64,000 bases of DNA from NCBI GenBank assembly GCA_014898425.1, contig RCSZ01000002.1:2170001-2234000 (forward strand). The letters run 5' to 3'. The stretch is from Botryotinia globosa. Its lineage: Eukaryota; Ascomycota; Leotiomycetes; Helotiales; Sclerotiniaceae. The position numbers and the translations under genes are program-made. The notes below the pieces were generated by a model. It was given only the letters and a program-made list of their open reading frames with translations. It had not been told where the DNA came from and made no database searches. Shown piece by piece: positions 22,260-34,200 of the stretch (position 1 is the stretch's first letter; the number at the start of each line of letters is the position of its first letter).

Positions 22260-24655
22260 GATGGAGGTGGAGGTGGAGGTGTGTGTGTGTGTGCGTGTGT
22301 AGATGTGTAGATATGTAAAAGAATGGAAGAATAGATAGAAGAATAGAGGAATAGATAGAGGAATGGAGGAATAGATGGGTAGATAGATAGATGAATAGTA
22401 TTCCGAGATAGACTAAGATACTAATATTAAGATACTGATAGATACTGGTAGATACTAGTAGATACTAATAGATAGACATCATCAAGTACTCTGTTGAGTA
22501 GAATTCCTTGGATGCGGGGAGGAGAGGAGGGGTTTGATTTGAGTTGAGTTGATTTTATGGGTAGAAGTAGATGTTTTGTAAATTGTTATTTATGTTAAGC
22601 TTATTTTATAGAGGGGAATGAATTATGAAGGGGGTAGATTGTTTCTATTGGTGTATTCGTATTGGGATTTGGGATTGGATTTGGGATTGGGATAAATGGA
22701 TGGATGGATTGGTGTGATTGGAGGTGATTGAGCTTATATGTTATATTATTTTATATTATATTATATGAGTTACTAATTGGTAGGGAGATAGATAGATATT
22801 TGATAATTGAGTGATTGATTTTGATTGGTTTTATATGATTAATTAGTAAATCATAGGTAAATAGATAGGTAGATGAGTATAAAGGTAGGTATTGTAGATA
22901 TTGTAGATATTCAAGGTATTCAAGCTTCCAAGCAAGGGAGGGAGGGAGCTTGAATGAACGAATGAACAACCGAGCGATAGACCGAGCGGGTTGAAGTTTA
23001 GAATCTGGAATTGGAATGAACAAGCGGAAAGATTCTCAGATCGCGATGTCTTGTTAAATGGATACCGAGTATAGGTGTGTATATATCTAGATATAGAATA
23101 AAGATATATTATATATATATATATATATGTAATAAATATACCCACCAACTATCTCACAATATAACAATACACAAAATATATCACTCACCTCCTCTCTCAC
23201 ACCCTCGCACCTCTGAAACAAATGTCATCATTTTTCATTTATTTTTTGGCGAGGGATACGGAAATACAATATGGCGTAGGGTAGGCGAGGTCAGGAAAAC
23301 CAAGGTTTTTCTTCCTTCTCTTTTACTTGCTTGCTTTTGATGTCGATGTGGATTGGCTTGTTCGGTTCGGCGGAATCCACTACCTGGGTACGAAGCCGAA
23401 GTACGAAGTAGTATCTGGCATGCAATGGGATTGTAATGTGTGAGACTAGGTAATCATGTGGGTGTGTACAGAGTACGACGATGTATACCCCTGATGCTGA
23501 TGGTGGCTGGGTGACTTGCTTTCGAGCTTGTTTGGTGGTGGGTATGGATTATGTGGTTGGGGTGTGGTAGTCTGTAGAGCTCTTGGGGGAGATTGTGAAA
23601 GTATATCGATCGATGAGTTAGTTGTTTGGGGGTGTGAAGAGAGTGAGTGGGATGTAAGACTTACACAGTTTGAATCTTTCATTTTGTTGAATAGATGGAT
23701 TGGTATACATGTATCACGTCTTTCGGTAGCTGTAATTCGAATCCGTGGTCTAGATTTGAGCGTGTCTTGAGAAATACCGAGATGGTAGATATCTGCCTAT
23801 CTACATCCGGATTTGTTCCTCGCTAGTGTCGACTAGGTAGTCTGGCATCTAAAAGTGTAACTCTTATTAGTGAGTACCTAGATTGTGTTTCCATATGATC
23901 TCTCAGTCAACCAACCAAAGGGGGTTAATCGATTACAACTTGCAAGTCGATGGATACGAAGTAGATAGACATACCTAGAGCGTTGATGGGGGCGAAGGAT
24001 TGGAGGATTAGAGCAGATACTTGGTTGAAGAAGAGAAGTTCCCTTCCCTGTTATACTTTGTATTTGGCTATCTTTCAAAAGGTAGCGAGTACTCAGATGA
24101 TTAGATACTCAGATACTCAGATGCTTACGGAGTAGATACTCAGATGCTTAGATACTCAGATACTCCACTCTAGCTTCATCTCTTTCTTCTTCTTCTTTTG
24201 CACTGCAGTGTGCACTGTGCTGATAAGTCAAGTTACCAGCCTCGTACAGTACACACACGCGGCTTCTAACCAATCATGGGAGAGATGAGAGAGAAGGTGG
24301 AACAGTTGGGTCTGGAGGTTGGAGGTTGGTACTAGGTAGGAATGAACTTGGTGGGAAAGAGGGAGGGAAGCTCGTGTTGGTGGGTGGTTTTGTTTTTAGT
24401 TGAAGGACTGTATTGTTGTTAATGGTTTATAAAATACAGCCTCATGATTATTAGGGAGTGGATTGTTTATGTTTATTTTGATTTTTGATTTCTGTTCCTA
24501 TTCCTGTTTCGGGTTTTGTTCTTTTCTTGGTTGGTTACCTTTTTCTATTTTGAAGTTGGAAAGTAGGTAGGTATTAGAGTAGAGACTTGGTTGAAGAAGG
24601 TATTGATAGAGGATTGAGGATGGAGGATTGAGGATTGGAATATTCAAAACTTCAT

Positions 24656-24659
<4 letters not shown>

Positions 24660-24698
<39 letters not shown>

Positions 24699-24717
24699 TC
24701 CCTCCCTCCCTCCCTCC
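24660..24717 (+). repeat. (TC)17 followed by (CTCC)n
   Basis: A pure TC run of 34-35 bp passes into CCTC tetramers to about 24717. It lies 500 bp upstream of the GH17 start and may be in its promoter or leader. Confidence 0.95.
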
Positions 24718-24973
24718 TCTCTCACATTCATAACTTCCACATTCTCGTATTATTATCCCATCGTTTCGTATCGCCCTCCATTCTCGATAAATAAACTTTC
24801 CTCTATCCTTGCTTTGCGCTTTCACATTCGATCGATAAGAATTGAAGAATCGAAGAAATACATCAAAACACCTCTTAGTACCTTTTATACCATCCACCAA
24901 AAACGATCCCCCCAAGTTGTCCCACGAGCCCACATTCCCAGAATTCGACCCAGAGCCAGTGCAGAATCCTATT

Positions 24974-25022
24974 CGACCGTCGACCGTCGACCGTCGACCA
25001 CTGCCCACTGCCCACTGCCCAC
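24974..25022 (+). repeat. Adjacent heptamer repeats (CGACCGT)3 and (ACTGCCC)3
   Basis: Two different perfect seven-base tandem repeats lie back to back about 200 bp before the GH17 start. Confidence 0.92.
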
Positions 25023-25137
25023 CTCCCTATCCCAAAAAAAACACACAAGTGGGATTCCTCTCAATCTACGAGTACCTACTATTAGTTGGAATAGAGTAAA
25101 AGATCGTCCGAAACGAAAAACAGCTACAATTCGGTTT

Positions 25138-25211
25138 CAAGATACTCTCCTCTCATCTTCCCGCTCTCTCCTCTTCTCCTCTTCTTTCCTTCTTTCCTTT
25201 CTTTCCTCATA
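25138..25211 (+). promoter_or_regulatory. Polypyrimidine tract before the GH17 start
   Basis: An almost unbroken C/T run (CTCTCCTCTT, CTTTCCTTCTTTCC) ends at the ATG. Such tracts are common just upstream of starts in ascomycete genes; a role in transcription start choice is inference. Confidence 0.6.
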
Positions 25212-27368
25212 ATGTCAAGATATTCTTTCGAAGATATCCATCTTAATTCTCAAGATTCTTCTTCGCTCGTATCTCCACCAACATCTCCGCCAAGATATCC
25301 TCTACCACCACCACCTCAATCGCCGCAACCGCGTAATCCTTTAAACTTCGCCTCACAATCACATTCATCACAAGCTCAAGAACCATATAACCAACAACAG
25401 ATTGGAATGTCAAATTCTGCTTCATTATTACAGTTACGAGAAAACTATGGGGAAGTGGAACCTGTGAGTCCGATGATAGATGATAGTCCACCAATTCCTC
25501 CACCACATCGGTCGTCACAATCTAGTCAGGAATCTAGAATACGCAATCAAAACAATAACACAAACGTTACATCGTGGGCAGATAATTTTAGTGATCAAGC
25601 TGCAGGTGGTAGAAACGGCGTTGCTATGAGTGTCGCAAATTCAAATGCCAGGGAAAGTGGTGTGGAAGCCACAAGACCTACCCCGGGATATGATCCAACA
25701 CAACCTTCATACCAAGAGTCTCCATTCCAACGCCCGTTTCCACGACAAGATGCATCAACATCATCTCTGACTCCTTTAAATGCTGCTGCTTTCCCCACCG
25801 GAATGTCAACTCCCTCTTCACGTTCGACTATTTCTGGTCGAAATCCTCCTTCAGATCCTTACACGGATTCTCCTTACCCATACAATCGATATTCAAGGGC
25901 AATTGACCCGGAACTGGTTGAATTTGACCCGAGTACAATTGCAGACGACGGAGACGACGGTTTGGGATATAGACGAGTTAATAGATCTTCTGTCTTGAGT
26001 TTAAATAAAATGTCAGACAGCGGATCACGAACACCTCCGGGTGGAAAAGCTATAGCAGCGGGTGGTGTTGTGGGTGCCTTGGGTGGTCTGATTGGAAAGA
26101 AGAATGCGAATGCGAATGGGGAAAATATGCAATACAACGATGTTACAAATGCGCAAAACGGATATAATGGGACGGACACTTACGATCTGAGTGTGGAAAA
26201 AAACGAATGGTTGAAGAAACCACCGGGGGGCAACAAAAAGTTGAGGCTATGGATTGCTCTACTGGTTGGGTTTTTAATTTTAGCGGCAGTGATTGGAGGA
26301 GCTGTCGGTGGTACACTGGCGGGCAACGCGAAAGGGGGATCGAATTCAGGAGTCTCTCAGAGTGGGGCTAACAACGGACAATCTGCATCGTCAGATACTT
26401 CCAAAAATGGCGATCTTAACAAGGATTCAGCAGAGATCCAAAAGCTGTTGAACAATCCCGACCTGCACAAGGTTTTCCCCGGAATCGATTATACACCAAT
26501 GCATACACAGTACCCAGCTTGCTTGTCATACCCAGCAAGTCAGAACAACATTACAAGAGATGTTGCTGTGCTTTCGCAACTCAGCAACACCCTTCGTCTC
26601 TATGGCACTGATTGTAATCAAACGGAGATGGTTCTACATGCTATTGATCGATTGGGATTGAATGGTACCGTTAAAGTCTGGTTAGGTGTTTGGCAGGATT
26701 CAAATACTACTACTAATACTCGTCAACTCGAACAGCTCTACAAGATCTTTGATGAACATGGATCAGCATCTTTTGTTGGTGTTATTGTTGGTAATGAGGT
26801 TCTCTATAGAGAAGATATGACTGCCTCCCAGCTCACATCTATTATCCAAAATGTCAAATCTAACATGACAACTCGTGGTATCGATCTCCCGATCGCCTCT
26901 TCAGACCTTGGAGATAACTGGACCGCAGAGCTCGCTAACGCAGTCGACTATGTAATGGCTAATATTCATCCCTTCTTCGCTGGCGTTACGGCTGAGGAAA
27001 GTGCTGCTTGGACATGGGACTTTTGGCAAAATCATGATGTGGCCTTCAAGACCAATGCATCCCAAAACATCATCTCGGAAACTGGGTGGCCGACACAAGG
27101 TGGTACTGATTGTGGTGCTGCTACTACTTGTGCTCAAGGTAGTGTGGCAGGAATCACGGAACTAAACACATTCATGGAGAACTGGGTCTGCGATGCAATT
27201 ACAAATGGAACGAATTACTTTTGGTTCGAGGCATTTGATGAACCTTGGAAGATTCAATATAATTCAGGAAATCAAAATTGGGAAGATCACTGGGGTATTA
27301 TGGACGTTAATAGAGTGTTGAAGGATGGAGTAAAAATTCCTGATTGTGGAGGAAAGACAGTTTCATGA
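25212..27368 (+). CDS. btgC: GH17 endo-beta-1,3-glucanase, BtgC-type, type II membrane protein
   Basis: Single exon of 718 residues. Residues 1-340 are a Pro/Ser/Gln-rich cytoplasmic tail. One membrane segment follows (LRLWIALLVGFLILAAVIGG, about 345-368) after a basic KKPPGGNKK, giving a signal-anchor with the catalytic domain outside. A Ser/Asn linker leads to the GH17 barrel from about 415. The acid/base is Glu529 in VGNEVLYR and the nucleophile Glu623 in SETGWPT. The product matches the Aspergillus BtgC layout: a glucan endo-1,3-beta-glucosidase that remodels wall beta-1,3-glucan during growth or separation. Many N-x-S/T sites sit in the outer part. The long tail may carry sorting or phosphorylation sites. 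Confidence 0.93.
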   Translation: MSRYSFEDIHLNSQDSSSLVSPPTSPPRYPLPPPPQSPQPRNPLNFASQSHSSQAQEPYNQQQIGMSNSASLLQLRENYGEVEPVSPMIDDSPPIPPPHRSSQSSQESRIRNQNNNTNVTSWADNFSDQAAGGRNGVAMSVANSNARESGVEATRPTPGYDPTQPSYQESPFQRPFPRQDASTSSLTPLNAAAFPTGMSTPSSRSTISGRNPPSDPYTDSPYPYNRYSRAIDPELVEFDPSTIADDGDDGLGYRRVNRSSVLSLNKMSDSGSRTPPGGKAIAAGGVVGALGGLIGKKNANANGENMQYNDVTNAQNGYNGTDTYDLSVEKNEWLKKPPGGNKKLRLWIALLVGFLILAAVIGGAVGGTLAGNAKGGSNSGVSQSGANNGQSASSDTSKNGDLNKDSAEIQKLLNNPDLHKVFPGIDYTPMHTQYPACLSYPASQNNITRDVAVLSQLSNTLRLYGTDCNQTEMVLHAIDRLGLNGTVKVWLGVWQDSNTTTNTRQLEQLYKIFDEHGSASFVGVIVGNEVLYREDMTASQLTSIIQNVKSNMTTRGIDLPIASSDLGDNWTAELANAVDYVMANIHPFFAGVTAEESAAWTWDFWQNHDVAFKTNASQNIISETGWPTQGGTDCGAATTCAQGSVAGITELNTFMENWVCDAITNGTNYFWFEAFDEPWKIQYNSGNQNWEDHWGIMDVNRVLKDGVKIPDCGGKTVS

Positions 27369-28133
27369 TGAATGTGTGCCGTGTGTCTGCATGCGTGGAT
27401 TGAAATTTGTTTGTGGTTCATGATGTGAATCTAGTGGAATTTGATGGGCTTATTGAAAAGAATGCGAATTGCAGGAAGAATATCGCATGCAATGCTATTG
27501 AATGGCGAACATTTTGGTGGAGTAATCTCTTTTTTGAACCTTTTTGGCAAAGTGGAATTTTGATACTACAAGGCGTTTTTGGAAGGGGGTGAGGGATATT
27601 TTCTTGGCATTTCAGATAAGATGAGTTGAATTGAAATGAACTTATCCGGATATCTTTTGCGATGAAATGGGTTGGGTTGGAATGGGATGGGATAGGATCG
27701 TGGGGGATATTGTACATAGATAATGAACTTTTTCTACTTTATATGAGGGATGGATTGGTATTCATTGGTTTGGGAATTGGATGGATGGATGAGGGAGATG
27801 GAGAGAGGTGGATATGAATATGGATATGATGTATGAAGAATATAATAAGATACATCTTTATCTGTTTTATCTATATTGGATTTGAAATGTGAGGTGAGGT
27901 GTAATTTGCGTTGTCATGTAATGAGCTGATGATTGTTGCACATGATTCCCGATCTCGATAGATGTGATCGTGTGGAGAGAGAGTATCTTGGATTTCGGAA
28001 AGATTGATGATTGTGGTGTTGGGATTTGTGAGTACGTACCTAGTGAGTAGTGAGTAGTGAGTGAGTAGGAGATGGGTAGTAAGTAGTAGAGTTGATCGAT
28101 AAAGATAGTCTGAGTATAGGAACTTGAGTGCTT

Positions 28134-28250
28134 GGGTGGAGGGTGGAGGGTGGAGGAGGGTGGAGAAGGGAGAGAGGAGGGTGGAGGAGGGAGGGAGGGA
28201 GGGAGGGAGAAAGGGAGGGAGGGAGGGAGGGAGGGAGGGAGGGAGGAGGA
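28134..28250 (+). repeat. G/A-rich GGGA and GGTGGA array
   Basis: GGTGGAGG units pass into a GGGA tetramer run interrupted once by GAAA. Strand asymmetry is complete (all purine apart from a few T). Confidence 0.9.
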
Positions 28251-28963
28251 GGGTAGAAAAGGGGGGGAGGGAAGTGAGGAGTGAAAATGGTGATTTTAGG
28301 AAGTATGAGGAGGTTTGGGAGGAAATAAGAGATGGGGGTGGTGATGGGAAGTTAGGGGGGTGGGAAGGTGGGAAGGTGGATGGGAGAAGGGATTAGAGAT
28401 TGGGGATTGGGTGAAGGGTAAAAGGTAAAAGAGAGTAAGGAATTAGAAGAGAAAGAAACAGAAACAGAAACAGAAACAGAAAATAGAAAATAGAAAATGG
28501 AGATGAAAAGTATAAAGGGATGGAATGCGAGGAGAGATCTTCAAGAGAAGTAACTATATTCTATATCGTATATCATCTCTTAACGCAGTATACCACACTA
28601 GATTCTATTGCATCCTATAGCATCCCATCGCATCCTGTCACATCATGTTAGCAATACCTTCCTCATAGTGTATTTCACTATATTACTTTACTTATATCAT
28701 GTGGTCATGATGATAGCTTGGCGCGGTTGATTCACCTCTTTTTGGTTGGGTTATGAGGGTTGTGGTTGTATTTTGGTGTGTGGTGTGGTGTGTGGTATTG
28801 CATGTGCTGATAGCTAACTAGGTGAGCTTGTTGAGATTTTTGGAGAGAGGGAAGAGGGGAGAGAAGGAGGAGGGGAGAGAAGGAGGGAGAGGGGTAAGGG
28901 AGGAAGAGGGGGTTCTGTGATGTGCGGGATGGGGGTGAGATTTGAGGAGGAGATTTGAGGGAG

Positions 28964-29028
28964 AAGTCTGAGGGGGAAGTTTGAGGGGGAAGTTTGAGGG
29001 GGAAGTTTGAGGGGGAAGTTTGAGTAGG
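28964..29028 (+). repeat. 13-bp minisatellite AAGTTTGAGGGGG x5
   Basis: Five tandem copies; the first has C for T and the last is interrupted (GAGTAGGG). Weaker TTTGAGG copies extend 5' to about 28940. Confidence 0.9.
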
Positions 29029-30147
29029 GAGTTGACATTTTGTTGAATATTTGATAGAGGAAGAAGGGGGTATAGCGTTTTCGCGGTATGACAGTATAGT
29101 TGTGTGTTTGTGTGTTTGTATATTGGCTGGCATGGGGATGAGATCTCGGATGAGCTCTGAAGATGGGGTTTAAGAGAAAAAGTATTATTTGAGATTTGGG
29201 GACCAGATTGAGATAGAGGTTGAGATGAGGGAGAGGCGGGGGTTGAGTTTTGTTGGTGTGTTTGTGGGAGCGGGGATGGGGATGGGAATGGGGATAGTGT
29301 TATTGGTGGGTTGGTTTGGTTTGGCTTGGTTTGGTTTGGATGAGGAAGGTGGATTAGACTGTGATAGGTGGTTGTGATAGGGTGTTGGGGGTTGGAGTTT
29401 GCTTGATGCGATCTGGACTGGGTTCGATGGGTTGGATGGTTTGAGGTAAGCGGGCGGGTAGTAGAATTAGGAGAGGAGAAAAGAGAAGGCGAAGGGAAGG
29501 GAAGCAAGAGAAGAGAGGTGGATGCATGGATGGAGAGGTATGTTTACAGTAGGTTCGAAGATAAACTGATGTATATATATATATGTGTGTGTAGACTTTC
29601 TCATTCTGCTTTGTGTATTGTATATTTATATCTCCAAAATGCGGAGAAGTTTAGGACGGGGGTTGGAAGATAGGATTTAAGATATTGTTATGAGTACTCT
29701 TAGTGTTATTGTTATGCAATTCATCATTCATCACAAGAATTATGGATATTGCGTGATATATTGAGAGCTGTTGGGTATATAATCATTATTTGGGAGACTA
29801 ACGAGCTATTACGAAGTAGATTGTTAGTATAAGCTTAGAGCTAATGTGATTCCTTGAATACAATAAATACAACCACAGGAGAAAGAAGTGAAAATCGTTT
29901 TAAATAGTAGTGTGATACTTCGAAGATTGTTGAATTGCATCATCTATCCAACCCTCACAATAGTTACACTCAAACAAATCACAGAAGATTCAAGAGTCCG
30001 CGGAAGTCATGATAGGGTATGAAGGTTAGACCGTTCAATTCTCATTACGTATCTACATCGGACATTATATTTACAAACTCCCCTATATCCTCTCTCCGTA
30101 ATAAAAATTATATAGTAGAAATTCCACAATCCACACTCGATGATTCT

Positions 30148-31257
30148 TTACATGTAACTAGCATCGTAGTAGAACTCGCTAGTGTAGGATGGACCCAAGA
30201 CGGTGGTGATGTCGATGGGAGCGGTTAACTGGGAGCTGAAGTTTGCGCGGGGGCCTTGTTCGAGAACGCTTCCGGGTCCGAAGTTCCTGTATCTGTGGGG
30301 ATTGTTAGTTCAGGGCTCAAGGTTTGCAGATTTATGTTAGCATGGGTTTACTCACTCCCCGAAAGTAACTCCGTCAGTGTTTGGAGTCGAGGTAGTCCAC
30401 TGTTGCCACCCGGCGGCCTTGATGTTGTCACCCAAGAAACTGTTTTGGAAAACAACACGTGCGTGATCTCTCCATGGTCGTCCGAGATAGTTGTTGTATG
30501 GAGTGAGACTGTTGTTGAGATTGGCAATGTTGGAGTTGTTGATCACATACCAGGAGTCAACCGCGGCGCTGGTGCGACCTGAAGCGGTAATGGCTCCATT
30601 GGCGATAGTGCGGATATCGTTGTTTTCAAACCAGGCGAGCGCTTTCTCGCCGAAGATGAAATCGATAGCTCCGACGATCAAGCACTTGGCGTAGAGCTGG
30701 TAGCCGGCCTCGGCGAGAACGGTGTCTTGGTATCCCCAGAATTGGGTGGCGTAGTAACCGACGTTGGAGGCGTAGGAGGAGAGAGCAAGGTTCTGTCCAT
30801 TGGAGTTGATGTGACCGAATGTGTTCTTGATGACCATGTTGTACACCTTGGTGTTGGTGTTGTGGGCACGGAACGTGGCGGTTAAATCATCTGAGGTGGT
30901 GTTGATGAGGGCGAGGTTGTAGGTGAGCGTGGCTTCATTGTAGTAGTACTCGCGGCAATCGTTGGTGTAACCTTGGATGGTGAGGTTAGATGCGATTTGT
31001 GGGAGATGCACTTGCTCGAAGTAGATACCAGAAGCTACAAAAATGTATTGAGCTTCGGTTGTGTTGACGGATAGTGCATCAACACCCGCTTGGAATGTGG
31101 TGTAGGAGCCGGCAATTGTACCAGTCTGGTCAACGACAATTGCACCGGCTGGAGCAACAGTTCGGTTGAATGCAACAGCCAGGTTCACTAAAGCAGGGCT
31201 GGCAGAGACACTTCCGAGCAAAGAAGCTGCAAAGGAGAGGAGGGCAAAGGAACGCAT
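30148..31257 (-). CDS. Secreted pectin methylesterase (CE8)
   Basis: Two exons, 31257-30356 and 30292-30148. The 63-nt intron (GTGAGT..CCCACAG) gives 348 residues. A signal peptide covers residues 1-19 (MRSFALLSFAASLLGSVSA). The CE8 signatures are complete: Gln177-Asp178 in GYQDT (Asp178 acid/base), Asp199 in AIDFIFGE (nucleophile) and Arg260/Trp262 in LGRPWR. The enzyme removes methyl esters from homogalacturonan, releasing methanol and exposing pectate for polygalacturonases or lyases. Secretion and the fungal-type single domain without a pro-region fit a plant-associated fungus. Nearest neighbour is the GH17 gene, convergent but 2.8 kb away. Confidence 0.95.
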
Positions 31258-34200
31258 GATTGAAAAGTTCTTTGAGGGAGGCCTGACTTCAATGGGCGTT
31301 GATTCAAGATTGGAGAATTGCGACTGAAGGGATCAGTCTTCTTAGGGTATCAATATCAATGTATTTATATTTTTTTCCCAAGAAGACCAAAATCGCCATC
31401 TGCGCCAAGAGGAAATGAATGAATGATATTTGCCCCGGAAAATGACCCCTACACATCGCAAGATGATTGGTGCATGAAAGTCGGATAGCCCCCCTCCCCC
31501 CCCCCCTTCAACGGAAAATTCTCCACCATGTTTATCAGTAGCGCAACGGACGCCGTTTATAAGTTATAACCTGCGGAATAGATTGCTTAAAATGAGCACC
31601 CAAGCAGTGACCAGCCCGAACTGATCGCACTTCCGAGATTAGAGGATTAAATCGAAAGTCCATACTTCTCTCCAGGCACTCTCATCGGAAATGTTCCTAT
31701 GCACTCACGAGTCACTACTAAGGATCATATGCTCGTCGTCGCTATTGCTACAGTATGAGCGCCGCGCAAGCTTTTGCCACAAAAAGTAAACGATTAGAAA
31801 TCTCAGGAAAGTAAAGACATGCTAGATTTCCCGAAAACTCTGTGGATATCTGGATGCTCCATTGGCCCACTGTTCAAGGGTAAAAGGCTTGTGTATTTCC
31901 CTACATATACCTTTCGATTCCCGAGACATTTCAAATTACATACTCGTCGTCGAAGACTCGATACAGAAATGCAAGTCAGCCTACAATTGCAAATTGCAAT
32001 TGAGGTTCAGAAATAAACAGAGGGTCCAAACTTCAACGTGAACGGAGCTTTCGGATTGCACGGGCATTTCCATAGTAGCCGACCTGCAGAAGGTGGGCAT
32101 GATCCATATATTTGAGTTGACCGCAAATCTCTTAATAAGCCTAGATCATCATGTATGCTTCTCATTCTGTCAAAGAAATAGATTGAAAAGCTTCGACGAA
32201 AAGCAGGTACATGATCAAAATGATCTTATTGTCATGTAGGTTGTGGCGTTTTGGGATAGATCCTAGCCAGGGGTATTTTGATGGTAAGTACTCCGTAGAG
32301 TGAAAATATAGTTTGTGCCAATCACCTGGAAATCTTAATATGCTTTCTTGGTATAACATGCGCAGTACGAGGTCGATAAGATGTGATTACATGATCATCT
32401 ATCTATTTACAATACCTTACTGGGCCAATCGTACAAAACAGGAACAAAACGTGTATAGTTGAAGTAGCTCGCTCTCCTGCAACTTTTTCGAACTCGGTAG
32501 ATAAAGGGGAAGACGAAGGAATGCGAGGCGGTTATCACGGGTATAAGAGCCGGATATAGTATTTGCCTATGTAAATTATGTTATCGGATGATTGTATCCG
32601 GTCAAATATCAAAAATATCAATAAAGGGATCAACTTCATACGGAGTAGGAAAGTGTTCTCGGATGTTCCCGAGCCCGCTAGAAAAGGTACAGCCGTTAGA
32701 TGATAAGCTCAAATTCCTTCTTATTATAGACGCACCTAGTGCGCGAATTGCGAGTTCACAGATGGCTCTAACTGCACACCTGAAATGCTAATTACAATCA
32801 CTTGTTCTCCAAGACATCCAAGATATGCCGAGGTTCACCAGTGGTTGACTCCGATTACAAACATCCCATATCTCATCATTGCAAGGTCTATTACTTGAAG
32901 ATAACCTGCGGGAGAACCGGATGCATACAGCTATGCATCTTACAGATATTCTGTAACATGTGCTACGTTCGTGCAAGTCTTCTAAAGAAGCTTGATTTCT
33001 ATGGCACTGCAATACGTGTACCTCTCGAAGAAACCCATCTTGCACTCTGATTGGAGGGAGAAAGGGGGCGAACTGGTACTCCAGTTGGCTCAGAATCCTC
33101 TTGCACGTTGTTTATTGAAAATTGCCGATCTTGACAATTGTGATCCAGTAGGGTTTAGCCTTCTTGGTATTTCACGCGCCAGGGCAACTTCTTCTTGGCG
33201 TTGCGGGGACGACCTAGAATCAGATCACATAGTATGTGAAAAGTTTTCAGCGGCTTCTAGATTCTTCTCCATCAAATCATCATCAGCGTTCACGCCATGA
33301 ATACAGAATCGGGAGATAAATGAATGAGAACTCCCATTCGTTACCTATATGATGGCTGTGCCAGTTACTTTTTTCAAGGGTCTAGGAATCACTAAAGCAG
33401 TTCAACAGCCCCACACTCCCCTATCAGTTGAGCTTTACTTTCTAATACCTAAACAAAGGCTCGACATATCCCCTAGAGTGCGTCAAATGGGCTCCAAAAG
33501 TGGTCCATGCGATATACCTTGAACGATAAAGTTTTATTGAATAGAATGACTATTTTAATAGTTTTCGATCGCATTATTTATAACATAGAAATTCGATTTC
33601 AAATTTCGATTTTTTATAATTTAAAAGAAAAGGAAAGATTGAAAACTAGTATATATTATTATATTAGAAATTTTGATGTAGAAAAAATATTCATTGAATT
33701 TTATATTAAAGAACACACAAAGCGAATATTAGTTTGAATTCAAGGAATCTTAATGATCTAATTGGTCAATAAGACCCTGTTAAGCGACTGAGTTTATTTA
33801 ACGCACTCTAGGAGATACTCGGCGAAATAATTAAAGATATATAGTATATATTAAAATGATTTATAACTTCAACAAATAGCAATCAAATAAACTGTAATTT
33901 AGATTTTATAATAGATTACTATAATATTTATATTATATGAGTATTTTTTTAAAAAAATTAAAAGTAAATTGAACAAAGTAAAAATTATAAAAATTACAAG
34001 ATTCGATTAAAAAGTACTTATTTTTTTTTTTTTTTTTTTAAAAAAGATTTATAAAATTGAAAAATGTATTAAAATTTGAAATCAAAAAGTCACAAAAATT
34101 ATTACTTTTGAAAAAAAAAAAGTTTTGCTTATTTTAAAGATTTCATAGAGAAATTCGGAATTTTAAATCTATATAGATTTTATTAATATATCATAATTTT

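Larger units (their letters stand above)
22260..25211. other. Repeat-rich intergenic region and GH17 leader
   Basis: Nearly 3 kb between divergent genes. It contains GT (22275-22300), TA (23104-23128) and TC arrays. Around 24090-24165 are repeated AGATACTCAG units with a TACGGAGTA at 24126-24134. (CGACCGT)3 and (ACTGCCC)3 heptamers follow (24974-25020), then a polypyrimidine run before the GH17 start. No gene is supported. Confidence 0.6.
27369..30147. other. Purine-rich, repeat-rich intergenic region
   Basis: 2.8 kb between convergent genes. It holds a GGGA array (28134-28250), GAAACA repeats (about 28452-28490) and a 13-bp minisatellite (28964-29028). Long frames here (for example 229 codons at 28818-29507 minus) are Pro/Ser translations of G-rich repeats and are not genes. 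Confidence 0.65.

Noticed and set aside
24628..25212. 194-codon frame ending in a TAATG overlap with the GH17 start
   Set aside because: It begins on TTG, runs through the TC and heptamer repeats and has no domain; the overlap is coincidence.
28124..28396. 90-codon Gly/Arg/Glu-rich plus-strand frame
   Set aside because: Pure translation of the GGGA/GGTGGA array.
28818..29507. 229-codon minus-strand Pro/Ser-rich frame
   Set aside because: It is the translation of the purine-rich minisatellite region; repeats at DNA level explain it.
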